From Thermohalobaculum sp965263335 (GTDB lineage Bacteria > Pseudomonadota > Alphaproteobacteria > Rhodobacterales > Rhodobacteraceae): a DNA stretch of 64,000 nucleotides. The DNA is taken from assembly GCA_965263335.1 (NCBI GenBank), contig CBDHHE010000001.1, positions 2,852,001 through 2,916,000 on the forward strand, read 5' to 3'. The notes beneath the pieces were generated by a model. That model was not told where the DNA came from, searched no databases, and was given only the letters and a program-made list of their open reading frames with translations. The translations under genes and the position numbers were made by a program. Each line of letters begins with the position of its first letter. Positions within the stretch are counted from its first letter, which is position 1. Of the stretch, positions 1 to 8,785 are shown piece by piece.

Positions 1-1
1 C

Positions 2-559
2 GATCTCGGGTTTGCCCCGGACAGATCGACGGATATCCGCGCAGCGCTCGAGCGGGGCGCGGCCACCACCGATGCGATCGTCACGAGCGGAGGTGCATCG
101 GCGGGCGACGAGGATCATATCTCGCGGCTCCTGCGGCAAGAGGGCCAGGTCGCCACTTGGCGCATCGCTGTGAAACCGGGGCGGCCGCTCGCGCTCGGGC
201 TCTGGCGCGGGGTGCCGGTGTTCGGCTTGCCAGGAAATCCGGTAGCCGCCTGGGTGTGCGCTCTGATTTTTGCACGCCCGGCATTGGCACTGATGGCTGG
301 AACGGGGTGGACCGAGCCGCAGGCTTTTCTCGTGCCGGCTTCATTCGAGAAGCGCAAGAAGGCTGGGCGACGGGAGTTTCTGCGCGCCCGTCTGAATGCG
401 GATGGCAACGTCGAGGTGTTCCCGTCCGAAGGTTCGGGACTCGTCGGCAGCTTGTCCTGGGCCGAAGGTCTGGTTGATCTGGCCGAAGAGGCAACGGACA
501 TCTCTCCCGGCACACCGGTCCGCTATCTGCCTTACGCCAGTTTCGGCCTCGGCACCTGA
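2..559 (+). CDS. moeA: Molybdopterin molybdenumtransferase MoeA, C-terminal part
   Basis: MoeA inserts molybdate into adenylylated molybdopterin, the last step of molybdenum cofactor synthesis. Only the C-terminal part is present; the start lies left of the window. Visible family signatures are SGGASAGDEDHI, KPGRPLALG and LPGNPVAAW, which build the MogA-like domain, followed by the short beta-barrel domain IV. The stop is at 557-559 and the next gene starts 2 nt later, so the two are probably cotranscribed. Identification rests on these motifs and is firm. Confidence 0.93.
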   Translation, partial: DLGFAPDRSTDIRAALERGAATTDAIVTSGGASAGDEDHISRLLRQEGQVATWRIAVKPGRPLALGLWRGVPVFGLPGNPVAAWVCALIFARPALALMAGTGWTEPQAFLVPASFEKRKKAGRREFLRARLNADGNVEVFPSEGSGLVGSLSWAEGLVDLAEEATDISPGTPVRYLPYASFGLGT

Positions 560-561
560 GC

Positions 562-1749
562 GTGGCCCCGGCGCGACGCGCGGCGGCCCTCACCGCAGCA
601 AGCTACGCCGCCCTGTTTTTTGCACTCGGCGCGCACTTGCCTTACTGGCCTGTCTGGTTGTCGGACTGGGGCCTCTCGGAATCGGACATCGGGTTCTATC
701 TCGGCGTGGCCATGCTCGTCAGGATTTGCGGCGCCACGCTGATCCCTGCCCTGGCAGACCGTTGGGCGATCCGGCGCCAGCTGATGCTCTGGACCGGTGT
801 TCTGAGCAGCGCTGTTTCGATCTCGCATCTCTGGATCGCGACACCTGGCTGGCTCCTCGCATTCACACTTTTGGCAGCGCTCGCCATGGCACCGCTGCTT
901 CCCTTGGGCGAAGCGCTGGGCATCCGGGCCTCGGGCCGGTTCGGCTTTGCCTACGCGCCGGTACGGGCCGCCGGATCGGTCGCATTTCTGGTTGCGAATG
1001 TTGCGGTCGGGGCGCTGATCCCGAAGCTCGGCTCCGACATCATTGTCTGGGTTGTGAGTGTGGCCTGCCTTGCCATCGGTCTGTTTGGAGCACTCCACCC
1101 GGGCGGGGGCGCTCCACCTGGCAGCGACAGAAATGACGCGCGCCCGGGCGAGCTTCTCCGGCTGGTGGTTCATCCGACTTTCCTGGTGTTCGCGCTGGCG
1201 ATCAGCCTCGGGCAGGCAAGCCACGCGGCATACTACATCTACTCGGCGCTCGACTGGACCGCGCAAGGCATCTCACCGGGGACCATAGGCTGGCTCTGGG
1301 CAACCGGTGTACTGGCCGAGACTGCCTTGATGCTGGGACCGGGACGACGGATTGTCGAGCGGATCAGCCCTGCGCATGCAATCGCAGCCGCCGCGGCCGC
1401 CGGACTGGTGCGCTGGGGTGCGATGAGCCTCGCCCCGCCGCTAGGGATGCTTTGGATCGTCCAGGCCCTGCACGCCCTGACATTTGCTGTGGGCCACCTG
1501 GGCGCCGTCGCATTCATCGCACAGACGATACCGCACCGGCTCACAGCCAGCGCGCAGGGTGCCGCGTCCGGGCTGGCCGGCGGCGTCGCAATGGCGGGCG
1601 CATCGTTCGCCGCCGCGGCGCTGGTGGACCACGGTGATATCCGCGATGCCTATCTGCTCATGGCGGCAATGTCGGCGATCGCGCTGCTCGCCAGTCTGGT
1701 GCTACGAAGAATGTGGCGTGGAGCGAAACTGCTCCCGTCTCAGCCGTAG
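562..1749 (+). CDS. MFS transporter, phenylpropionate/nucleoside permease type
   Basis: A 395-residue inner-membrane transporter of the major facilitator superfamily. The sequence is a run of hydrophobic helices; the N-terminal segment (YAALFFALGAHLPYWPVWL) and the following GLSESDIGFYLG loop resemble the MFS_1-like group that includes HcaT-type permeases. It starts with GTG two bases after the moeA stop. Its 3' end overlaps the convergent greA gene by 10 bp. The substrate cannot be told from the sequence; the link to moeA may be only operonic. Confidence 0.8.
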   Translation: MAPARRAAALTAASYAALFFALGAHLPYWPVWLSDWGLSESDIGFYLGVAMLVRICGATLIPALADRWAIRRQLMLWTGVLSSAVSISHLWIATPGWLLAFTLLAALAMAPLLPLGEALGIRASGRFGFAYAPVRAAGSVAFLVANVAVGALIPKLGSDIIVWVVSVACLAIGLFGALHPGGGAPPGSDRNDARPGELLRLVVHPTFLVFALAISLGQASHAAYYIYSALDWTAQGISPGTIGWLWATGVLAETALMLGPGRRIVERISPAHAIAAAAAAGLVRWGAMSLAPPLGMLWIVQALHALTFAVGHLGAVAFIAQTIPHRLTASAQGAASGLAGGVAMAGASFAAAALVDHGDIRDAYLLMAAMSAIALLASLVLRRMWRGAKLLPSQP

Positions 1750-2213
1750 CGAACGCTGAGGATTTCGTAGGAGCGGCCACCGCCGGGAGTATGCACCTCC
1801 ACGCTCTCGCCCTCATCCTTGCCGATCAGCGCACGAGCAAGGGGCGATCTGATGTTGAGCTTCCCCGCATCGATGTCCGCTTCTGGCTCACCAACGATCT
1901 GGTATGTCTTTTCCTCGTCCGTGTCCTCATCGACCAGCGCCACGACGGCGCCAAACCGCACGGTCGGCCCAGACAGTTTCGACGGATCGATGACGTCAGC
2001 CCGGCTGATGATGCCTTCCAGCTCCTGAACGCGGCCTTCGATGAAACCTTGCCGTTCACGGGCTGCATGATACTCAGCATTCTCGCTGAGATCGCCATGT
2101 TCGCGCGCCTCCGCGATTGCCTTGATGACGGCTGGGCGCGCCTCTTCCTTGAGCTGCTTCAGCTCGGCATTCAACGCATCATATCCTGTGCGGGTCATGG
2201 GGACCTTGTCCAT
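1740..2213 (-). CDS. greA: Transcription elongation factor GreA
   Basis: GreA binds the secondary channel of RNA polymerase and stimulates cleavage of backtracked transcripts. The 157 residues match the family length (about 158). The N-terminal coiled coil carries the acidic tip seen as GDLSENAEYHAARE, and the C-terminal FKBP-like domain includes the ARALIGKDEGESVEV segment. It converges with the MFS gene. Its leader contains a stem-loop followed by a U-run about 45 nt before the start codon, described separately. Confidence 0.96.
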   Translation of the reverse strand: MDKVPMTRTGYDALNAELKQLKEEARPAVIKAIAEAREHGDLSENAEYHAARERQGFIEGRVQELEGIISRADVIDPSKLSGPTVRFGAVVALVDEDTDEEKTYQIVGEPEADIDAGKLNIRSPLARALIGKDEGESVEVHTPGGGRSYEILSVRYG

Positions 2214-2255
2214 ACCACCCTCCGAATTTCAGAGTGCACCTGCTATCGCCCTTGC

Positions 2256-2292
2256 CAAAAAGCACCGGGCCGCGCTGGTGCTGCGCGGCCCG
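2256..2292 (-). terminator. Leader hairpin with U-run upstream of greA
   Basis: Read on the minus strand, 2292-2283 and 2275-2266 form a perfect 10-bp GC stem with a 7-nt loop, followed by GUGC and five U (2261-2257). An alternative hairpin pairs the loop bases AGCACC with GGUGCU just before the U-run. Both precede the greA start at 2213, so they would lie in its transcribed leader. On the plus strand no T-run follows, so the element is oriented toward greA. Confidence 0.6.
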
Positions 2293-2481
2293 TTGGCGGA
2301 GAGAAAGCATAGACCGCGCTTTTGCGGACTGCAAGCGCCCAAACGCCCTGCGGGAGAGCTCAGGGAAATCGCTCGCCCCAAGGGTGCAGACACGCGGGAT
2401 CCGTTCAAAAACATTCCGCTCCTGTTCCCCGTCAGCTATCAGTCAACGGGGTGGTACCTTTGGTGAAGGGGAGATGTCGCA

Positions 2482-3216
2482 ATGAAGACAGCCGGTGGTG
2501 TCGTACGCGCCGTCCTCTTCGACAAAGACGGCACGCTCTTCGACTTTCACGCCACCTGGGCCGATGTGACGGAGCGCGCGCTGTCCGGTCTCGCCAGGAC
2601 CGAGGATGAGCGCCAGCAATTGGCTGAGATCGGGGGCTTCAGATTGGCAGAGCGCCGCTTCGTGCCAGGCTCGCCCATCGTGTCAGGCGCGATTTCGGAT
2701 GTTGCACGGCTCTGGGCCAGCGTCCGGCCGGATCTGGGCACCCTCGCCATCGAGCGCTTTTTGCTCGAGAACGAGCACGAAGCGGTGATCGGCGGTGCGC
2801 TGGCACCGGCCGTAGATCCGCTGGGCCCATTTCTCAACGATCTTGCGAATGAAGGCTACCGATTGGGCGTTGCGACCCACGACAGCGAAGGCGCGGCGCG
2901 GCGGCATCTGGAAACGGTCGATGCGGCATCGGATTTCGACTTCATCGCCGGTTACGATAGCGGACACGGGTTGAAACCGGGTCCGGGCATGGCGTTCGCT
3001 TTTGCGGAAGCGATCGGGCTTTCTGCGGAGACGATCGCGATGGTTGGCGACAGCGTGCAAGATCTGGAAACCGGCAGGGCAGCCGGCGCGGCGCTCTCGA
3101 TTGGCGTCCTTTCGGGTCCCGCACCGTCAGAGGATCTGGCCCCCTATGCAGATCATGTCATCGACTCGATCGCCGATCTTCCGGCGTTGCTTCGGAGACA
3201 CAACGCCGCCATCTGA
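2482..3216 (+). CDS. HAD-family hydrolase, phosphoglycolate-phosphatase-like
   Basis: A 244-residue haloacid-dehalogenase phosphatase. Motif I is FDKDGTLFD near residue 13, with the two catalytic aspartates; motif IV is MVGDSVQDLETG near residue 195; GLKPGPGMAF supplies the motif III lysine. A helical cap domain fills residues 20-95, as in Gph and related phosphomonoesterases. It stands alone, divergent from greA across a 268-bp gap. The natural substrate is uncertain: phosphoglycolate is the family default, but the cap is not diagnostic. Confidence 0.82.
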   Translation: MKTAGGVVRAVLFDKDGTLFDFHATWADVTERALSGLARTEDERQQLAEIGGFRLAERRFVPGSPIVSGAISDVARLWASVRPDLGTLAIERFLLENEHEAVIGGALAPAVDPLGPFLNDLANEGYRLGVATHDSEGAARRHLETVDAASDFDFIAGYDSGHGLKPGPGMAFAFAEAIGLSAETIAMVGDSVQDLETGRAAGAALSIGVLSGPAPSEDLAPYADHVIDSIADLPALLRRHNAAI

Positions 3217-3329
3217 TGGCCTGCCTGCCGCTGAAAGGTCCAAAACGCGACATCCTTTGACGCATCGGGAACGGAACTGCACAAGCACCTCGCTCAAGTG
3301 TAGGAGGCCGGATCACGGAGCGAAGAGCG

Positions 3330-4892
3330 ATGAACGAGCACTCAAGGCGGCGGCGCAGCGGCGGGCGCGCGGGCAACACCCGGCGGGCAGCCAGTGCCAT
3401 CGAGCAGTTGCCATGGAGCCTGCCCGAAATTTCTGATGCACCGACGGAGCCGCTCAACGCCGAACAGGTCGAGGCGGTTCACGACGCCGCGATGCGCATT
3501 CTTGAGAACATCGGCATCGACTTTCTCAACGAGGACGCACGCGCTCATCTCAAAGCCGCCGGTGCTGACGTGAAGGACGGGGAAGAACGTGTCCGCATGG
3601 ATCGCGCCCTGGTGATGGAGCTTGTGGGCCACGCCCCCGCGCAATTCACGATCACACCGCGCAATCCGGATCGCCAGATCGTCATCGGTGGGCGCCACCA
3701 GTGCTATGTGAATGTCTCGTCGCCGCCGAGTTGTTCGGATCTCGACCGCGGACGACGGACCGGTGACCGCGAGAGTTTCCGCGATTTCATCAAGCTGACC
3801 CAGTACTTCAACTGCATCCACATGGCCGGCGGATACCCGGTCGAGCCGATGGACCTGCATCCCTCGACGCGCCATCTGGATTGCCTGCACGACAAGCTCC
3901 GCCTCACCGACAAGGTGACCCACGCCTACTCGCTCGGCACCGAGCGCGTCGAGGATGTGATGGAGATGGTGCGCATTGCGGGCGGCCTGAGCCACGAGGA
4001 GTTCGAGGCAACGCCCCGAATGTACACGAACATCAATTCAACCAGCCCGCTGAAGCACGACTGGCCGATGCTGGACGGTGCAATGCGGCTTGCGGCGCGC
4101 AATCAGATGGTTTCGGTCACCCCGTTCACGCTGGCCGGCGCGATGGCACCTGTGACGCTCGCCGGAGCGATTGCCCAACAGACGGCAGAAGCCCTGGCCG
4201 CAATCGCCCTTCTCCAGCATATCCGCCCGGGTGCACCGTGTGTGATGGGGTCCTTCACCTCGAATGTCGACATGAAGTCCGGCGCGCCCGCCTTCGGAAC
4301 ACCTGAGTACATGCGCGCAACCCAGATGTCCGGACAGATGGCCCGCTACTACGGGCTTCCCATGCGCGCAACCAACGCCTGTGCCGCCAACTGCCCGGAC
4401 GCCCAGGCTGCATGGGAAAGCGCCTTCTCACTCTGGGCTTGTGTTTCCGGTCACGCGAACATCGTTTATCATGCGGCGGGCTGGCTCGAAGGCGGGCTCT
4501 GTGCCTCCTACGAAAAGTTCGTGATGGATTGCGAGACCTTGCAGCAGATGAAGCATTACATGCAGCCGGTTTCGGTGACCGAAGACGATCTCGCAGTCGA
4601 TGCGATCGCCGCTGTTGACGCGATGCCGGCAGCGCAGCGTCACTTCTTCGGCGCAGACCATACGCAGGAACGATATGAGACGGCGTTTTACGCGCCCTTC
4701 ATGTCTGACTGGCGAAACTACGAGACATGGTCCGATACCGGAGCCGTGCAGACACCGGAACGGGCCAACGGGATTTGGAAGAAGATTCTGGCTGAATTTG
4801 AACCGCCGCCGATGGACGAAGGTATTGCCGAAGAGCTTGCGGCCTTTGTCGAGCGGCGGAAGGCCGAAGGTGGTGCGCCGACCGATTTTTGA
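3330..4892 (+). CDS. Trimethylamine methyltransferase (MttB) superfamily protein
   Basis: A 520-residue member of the MttB/MtgB superfamily (COG5598), enzymes that move a methyl group from a methylated amine or betaine to a corrinoid protein. The reading frame is continuous, with no internal amber codon, so it belongs to the non-pyrrolysine group that in characterised cases acts on quaternary amines such as glycine betaine. The N-terminus (residues 1-25) is basic and low-complexity. It heads a set with an iron alcohol dehydrogenase and a beta-hydroxyacid dehydrogenase. No corrinoid protein gene lies in the window. The substrate is unknown. Confidence 0.85.
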   Translation: MNEHSRRRRSGGRAGNTRRAASAIEQLPWSLPEISDAPTEPLNAEQVEAVHDAAMRILENIGIDFLNEDARAHLKAAGADVKDGEERVRMDRALVMELVGHAPAQFTITPRNPDRQIVIGGRHQCYVNVSSPPSCSDLDRGRRTGDRESFRDFIKLTQYFNCIHMAGGYPVEPMDLHPSTRHLDCLHDKLRLTDKVTHAYSLGTERVEDVMEMVRIAGGLSHEEFEATPRMYTNINSTSPLKHDWPMLDGAMRLAARNQMVSVTPFTLAGAMAPVTLAGAIAQQTAEALAAIALLQHIRPGAPCVMGSFTSNVDMKSGAPAFGTPEYMRATQMSGQMARYYGLPMRATNACAANCPDAQAAWESAFSLWACVSGHANIVYHAAGWLEGGLCASYEKFVMDCETLQQMKHYMQPVSVTEDDLAVDAIAAVDAMPAAQRHFFGADHTQERYETAFYAPFMSDWRNYETWSDTGAVQTPERANGIWKKILAEFEPPPMDEGIAEELAAFVERRKAEGGAPTDF

Positions 4893-4984
4893 CGCGGTTG
4901 GATGCGGATCGGTCCATCCTCGCGGGTTGGGGACCCGGGAGCAGGGCCAAGAAACATGAAGCTGGTTCCTTTGCGAGGGTACAT

Positions 4985-6160
4985 ATGAAGAGTTTCGATC
5001 TAGGGCGGGTCCCGCCGCTGACGTTTGGCGCGGGACGCCGAAGCGATCTGCCTGAAATCTCCCGGCAACTCGGCGGCGAAGATGCGTCCGTTCTTGTGGT
5101 TGCAGATGCCGTACTGGCCACATTGGGCGTTCTGGACGACATGGCCACCGGCTTTGCGGAGGCGGGGCTGAGCGTCGACATCGCGCCGGAGATCTCCGGA
5201 GAACCCAAGGAAACGGTGGTTGATGATCTGACCGCCCGCGCACGCGCGCACGGCGCAACGGTCGTCATAGGCGTCGGCGGCGGTGCCGCGATGGACGCCG
5301 CCAAACTGGTTGCCACCATCGCACCCTCGCAATCGCCGGCGCGACGGTTTGCCCTTTCAGCCAACCCCCTGCCGCAAGACGGGATTCCCGCCATCGCCGT
5401 ACCGACGACGGCGGGAACGGGCTCGGAAGTCACCCGCACCTCGATCGTGTCCGATCCCGCCGGCGCGAAACTCTGGTACTGGGGCGAGGAGCTGATGTTC
5501 GCGCACGCCGTGCTCGATCCCGAACTCACGCTGTCGCTCCCGCCGCACGTCACCGCGTGGACCGGCATGGATGCCGTCGCGCACGCGCTCGAAGCCGTCA
5601 CGTCACGGTCCTCGAACGATGCGGGACGGCTCTTTGGGCTTGAAGCCCTGCAGGTGCTCGGCACGCATCTGCCGCGCGCCGTAGATGACGGGGCGGACCT
5701 TGACGCGCGCGCCCATGTGCTCTGGGGGGCCACGATCGCGGGGCTCGCTCTGCACAACTGCAACACCCACATGGGCCACAACATCAGCCACTCGTTGGGC
5801 TCACTCGCATCCATTCATCATGGGCTTGCGACCGGGCTGGCTCTCGAAGTCACGCTGCCCGAGTTGATCACGCGTGAGGGCGGGCGTGAGAACTATGCCC
5901 GTGCCGCCGCTGCTCTGGGCGCGCCGGGCTACGCCACGGCATTGCCGGAAGCCTTTGCATCGCTCATGCGGTCCTGTGGAATCGAGTGCAAACTGCCGAG
6001 CGTCTGCGAAGGTGTGAGCCAGGCAGCGCTTGTGGCCCAGATGAAATCACCCGCCAATGTCGGCATGGCCGAGAACGCGGCATGTGTCGTGTCGCATGAC
6101 GATCTCGACAACTTCGCCGCAAGCATGTTGGCGCTTCCCTTGATGGAGAAAGCGGCGTGA
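4985..6160 (+). CDS. Iron-containing alcohol dehydrogenase
   Basis: A 391-residue group III NAD(P)-dependent alcohol dehydrogenase. The GVGGGAAMDAAK cofactor loop, the PTTAGTGSEVT signature and the metal ligands in HALEAVTS and HNCNTHMGHNISH are all visible. I chose ATG 4985, preceded by GAGGGT, over an ATG at 4889 that overlaps the previous stop but adds 32 residues unlike the family. It follows the MttB-like gene and overlaps the next gene by 4 nt (GTGA), so the products probably act in one pathway. The substrate is not readable. Confidence 0.9.
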   Translation: MKSFDLGRVPPLTFGAGRRSDLPEISRQLGGEDASVLVVADAVLATLGVLDDMATGFAEAGLSVDIAPEISGEPKETVVDDLTARARAHGATVVIGVGGGAAMDAAKLVATIAPSQSPARRFALSANPLPQDGIPAIAVPTTAGTGSEVTRTSIVSDPAGAKLWYWGEELMFAHAVLDPELTLSLPPHVTAWTGMDAVAHALEAVTSRSSNDAGRLFGLEALQVLGTHLPRAVDDGADLDARAHVLWGATIAGLALHNCNTHMGHNISHSLGSLASIHHGLATGLALEVTLPELITREGGRENYARAAAALGAPGYATALPEAFASLMRSCGIECKLPSVCEGVSQAALVAQMKSPANVGMAENAACVVSHDDLDNFAASMLALPLMEKAA

Positions 6161-7113
6161 AGATCGGTTTTATCGGGCTCGGCAATGTCGGGGGCAAACT
6201 TGCTGGGTCGCTCCTGCGCAACGGACATGATCTGACGATCCGTGATCTCGACCATGAGGCGGCCAAGCCCTTTCTCGAGCAAGGTGCGGCATGGGGCGAG
6301 ACTCCGGCAGCCATGATGGCTGCCTGTGACGTCGTAGTCACCTGCCTACCTTCGCCCGCGGCATCCGCTGCCGTGATTGAGGCCGAGGATGGCGTGTTGT
6401 CAGCCATCGGTCCCGGGAAGATCTGGGCGGAAATGTCGACGACCGACGAGGCCGAGGTCAAGCGGCTCGGTGCTCTTGTGATCGAAAAGGGCGGCGAGGC
6501 GATCGAATGCCCGGTGTCCGGTGGCTGCCACCGGGCGGCAACCGGGAACATCTCGATCTTTGCCGGCTGTGCGCGGCCGACCTTCGAGCGGATGCTTCCG
6601 GTGCTGACCACACTGGGGCGGCGTGTTCTGCACACTGGCGAGCTGGGATCGGCATCGATCCTCAAGGTGATGACGAACTATCTCGCGACGGCGAACCTGA
6701 TCACGCTCTGTGAGGCACTCGTCGTCTCGAAAGCGGCAGGGATGGACCTGGCCACGACCTATGAGGCAATCCGGATCTCGTCCGGCAATTCCTTCGTCCA
6801 TGAAACCGAAAGCCAGGTGATCCTGAACGGCTCACGCGACATCAGCTTCACGATGGACCTCGTGTCCAAGGACATCGGACTGTTCCAGCAAGTCGCCGAA
6901 CGGGCCGGGGTGCCGCTCGAGATGAACCCCAAGATGATCGAGATCTTCAAGGACGGCGAGGCGCGCTACGGCCCCCGCGAGCTGTCCCCAAACATCATCC
7001 GTCGTCTCGAAGACGCGACCGGTCTTGACATCCGGGCGGCGGGCTTCCCGGCCGAAATGGTGGATGACGAGCCGGAAGCGCCCGGTGCCGAGGTCCGTCC
7101 GCGCTCGACGTAA
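6157..7113 (+). CDS. NAD(P)-dependent beta-hydroxyacid dehydrogenase (3-hydroxyisobutyrate dehydrogenase family)
   Basis: A 318-residue oxidoreductase. The Rossmann motif GFIGLGNVGGKLAGSL opens the protein, the substrate signature CPVSGGCHRAATGN replaces the usual APVSGG form, and the catalytic lysine lies in ILKVMTNYL. The second half is the all-helical domain. It starts at GTG inside the previous stop (4-nt overlap), so it is translationally coupled to the iron alcohol dehydrogenase. The family oxidises 3-hydroxyisobutyrate, tartronate semialdehyde or similar; the exact substrate is open. Confidence 0.88.
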   Translation: MKIGFIGLGNVGGKLAGSLLRNGHDLTIRDLDHEAAKPFLEQGAAWGETPAAMMAACDVVVTCLPSPAASAAVIEAEDGVLSAIGPGKIWAEMSTTDEAEVKRLGALVIEKGGEAIECPVSGGCHRAATGNISIFAGCARPTFERMLPVLTTLGRRVLHTGELGSASILKVMTNYLATANLITLCEALVVSKAAGMDLATTYEAIRISSGNSFVHETESQVILNGSRDISFTMDLVSKDIGLFQQVAERAGVPLEMNPKMIEIFKDGEARYGPRELSPNIIRRLEDATGLDIRAAGFPAEMVDDEPEAPGAEVRPRST

Positions 7114-7131
7114 CCATCGGTCCAGGCTGTC

Positions 7132-8628
7132 TCACCTGATAAGCTTGACCTTCTGCCCCGCCTTGAGTTGCTCGCCCGGCTCGAGACCGTTCAGCACGCG
7201 GAACCGGTCCAGGGGGGCGGCACTGACCTTCATTCGGCGCGCGAGCGATTCGACCGTGTCGCCGCGCCGGACGGTCACCACGTCGATTGAATTGCCCCTC
7301 AGACTGCGCGCCTCGCTGCTGCTCAAGCGACGGAAACTTTCGGCGGCTGCCTCCAAACGCGGGAGGACACCCGAGCCACGCGGCGCGAGCCCTGTCAGAC
7401 GATAGAGGGCCCCGTCCAACCGGATCGCGACCAACAGGGCGTCGAAGACATTCCCCTGGATTTGCAGCGGCAGCACCGCACTGGCGGCTTCCAGCCCATT
7501 GATCCGGCGTTGTTCGAGCCGACCCAACTGTCCGACCCGGTACGATTTGGCAATGGTCGGTGCCCACGTGCCGGAGATGTATTGCGGCAGCGAACCGCTC
7601 GGGTTGCGCGATCCATCGAGGATGAACCGCGTGTTGTTCGGCCCGGCAGCCGTTACAGCGTTGGCGGCATTGGTGATCTTGAAGCCTGATGGCGCCGTGA
7701 AGGCAAAGCGCAGCTTGGGGTGCAGGAACTGGTTGCCCTTGACGAACCCTTGCTCTGGGGACTGGCCGTAGGCAATCCCGTCGATCACCGAGAAGAACTC
7801 GTCCGCATTGCGCTGGCTGCCCACGGGAATGTTCAGACCTTGGCGCTGTGCCGCCTGAATGGCTTGACGGGTCCGCGGCCCACTGGCCGGATGCGATGCC
7901 AGAAAGCCCACCTGATTGGCGCTGTAGGCCCGCCCGGCGATGCGGGCGTCGAGCGCGGCCGTCTCGCCCATGCTTTCGAGAAAATCAGCCTGAGCTGTCG
8001 GATCGTAGCCCGACCGCGCCAGATAGCGAATACCGAGATTGTCGGCAGCGATCTCATCCGAGCGGGAATAGTTGGCCAAGACACCGCCCGCAGCGACCTG
8101 ACCGAGCTGGGCACCCGCCCGCAGCAGTCCCGGGTCGATCCCCACGATTGCACCAAGCAGCATGCCACCCAGCAGCGCGCCCTGGGCGATCGATCCCCTG
8201 CTCTGGCGCAGAGACGAATGCCCGGCAGTGACATGCCCGATCTCGTGGCCGATCACACCGGCGAGCTCAGCCTCATCATTGGCAAGTGCGATCAGGCCGC
8301 GTGTGACGTAGACATAGCCCCCGGGCAACGCGAACGCGTTGACAGTTGGCGTGTCCAGCACGGTGAAGGTCCACTTGGCATTCGGTTGCTCCGACACCGC
8401 CGATATCTGCCGGCCAATGCCCTCTACGTAGTTGGTAACCTTCGCATTTTGGTAGATCCCGCCATATGTCTGGAGGATCCTCGGATGGTTCTCGTCGCCC
8501 AGCTTTTGGTCTGAGGCACTGCGCGTGCTCAACGTTTGAGGATTGAGCTCGGAGCCCGTCGGGGCGCAGGCGCTCAACACCAACGCTCCTGCCACCAAAG
8601 CCATCCGGCTCAACAATCGCAATGACAT
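7132..8628 (-). CDS. M48-family metalloprotease lipoprotein with C-terminal LysM domain
   Basis: A 498-residue periplasmic zinc protease of the BepA/Oma87-associated type. A lipoprotein signal ends at LVLSAC. The HEXXH motif is seen in GVIGHEIGHVTAGHS, and the third ligand region follows near SDEIAADNLGIRYL. The last 50 residues form a LysM domain (VRRGDTVESLARRMKV), suggesting peptidoglycan anchoring. I chose ATG 8628, which has a GGGAGAG ribosome site and makes a proper lipoprotein signal; a longer frame reaching 8808 does not. It is divergent from the DUF2126 gene. Confidence 0.88.
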   Translation of the reverse strand: MSLRLLSRMALVAGALVLSACAPTGSELNPQTLSTRSASDQKLGDENHPRILQTYGGIYQNAKVTNYVEGIGRQISAVSEQPNAKWTFTVLDTPTVNAFALPGGYVYVTRGLIALANDEAELAGVIGHEIGHVTAGHSSLRQSRGSIAQGALLGGMLLGAIVGIDPGLLRAGAQLGQVAAGGVLANYSRSDEIAADNLGIRYLARSGYDPTAQADFLESMGETAALDARIAGRAYSANQVGFLASHPASGPRTRQAIQAAQRQGLNIPVGSQRNADEFFSVIDGIAYGQSPEQGFVKGNQFLHPKLRFAFTAPSGFKITNAANAVTAAGPNNTRFILDGSRNPSGSLPQYISGTWAPTIAKSYRVGQLGRLEQRRINGLEAASAVLPLQIQGNVFDALLVAIRLDGALYRLTGLAPRGSGVLPRLEAAAESFRRLSSSEARSLRGNSIDVVTVRRGDTVESLARRMKVSAAPLDRFRVLNGLEPGEQLKAGQKVKLIR

Positions 8629-8722
8629 ACCCACTCTCCCGGTCGTCCAGTCTACGCTCGTCCATTTCTTGCGTTCCAGCCTATCATAGGAAACAAACGC
8701 AGGGACAGACGGTTCACCGGCG

Positions 8723-8751
8723 TTGACAGGCTGCCTCGAGCGGGCGTTAAT
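8723..8751 (+). promoter_or_regulatory. Candidate sigma-70 promoter of the DUF2126 operon
   Basis: A perfect -35 hexamer TTGACA (8723-8728), a 17-bp spacer and a GTTAAT -10-like hexamer (8746-8751) lie 35 bp before the start codon at 8786. The -35 box and spacing are ideal; the -10 box matches 4 of 6 positions. Confidence 0.5.
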
Positions 8752-8785
8752 TTTAGATACAGCGTGAGCGCGGGAGCCGAACCAG

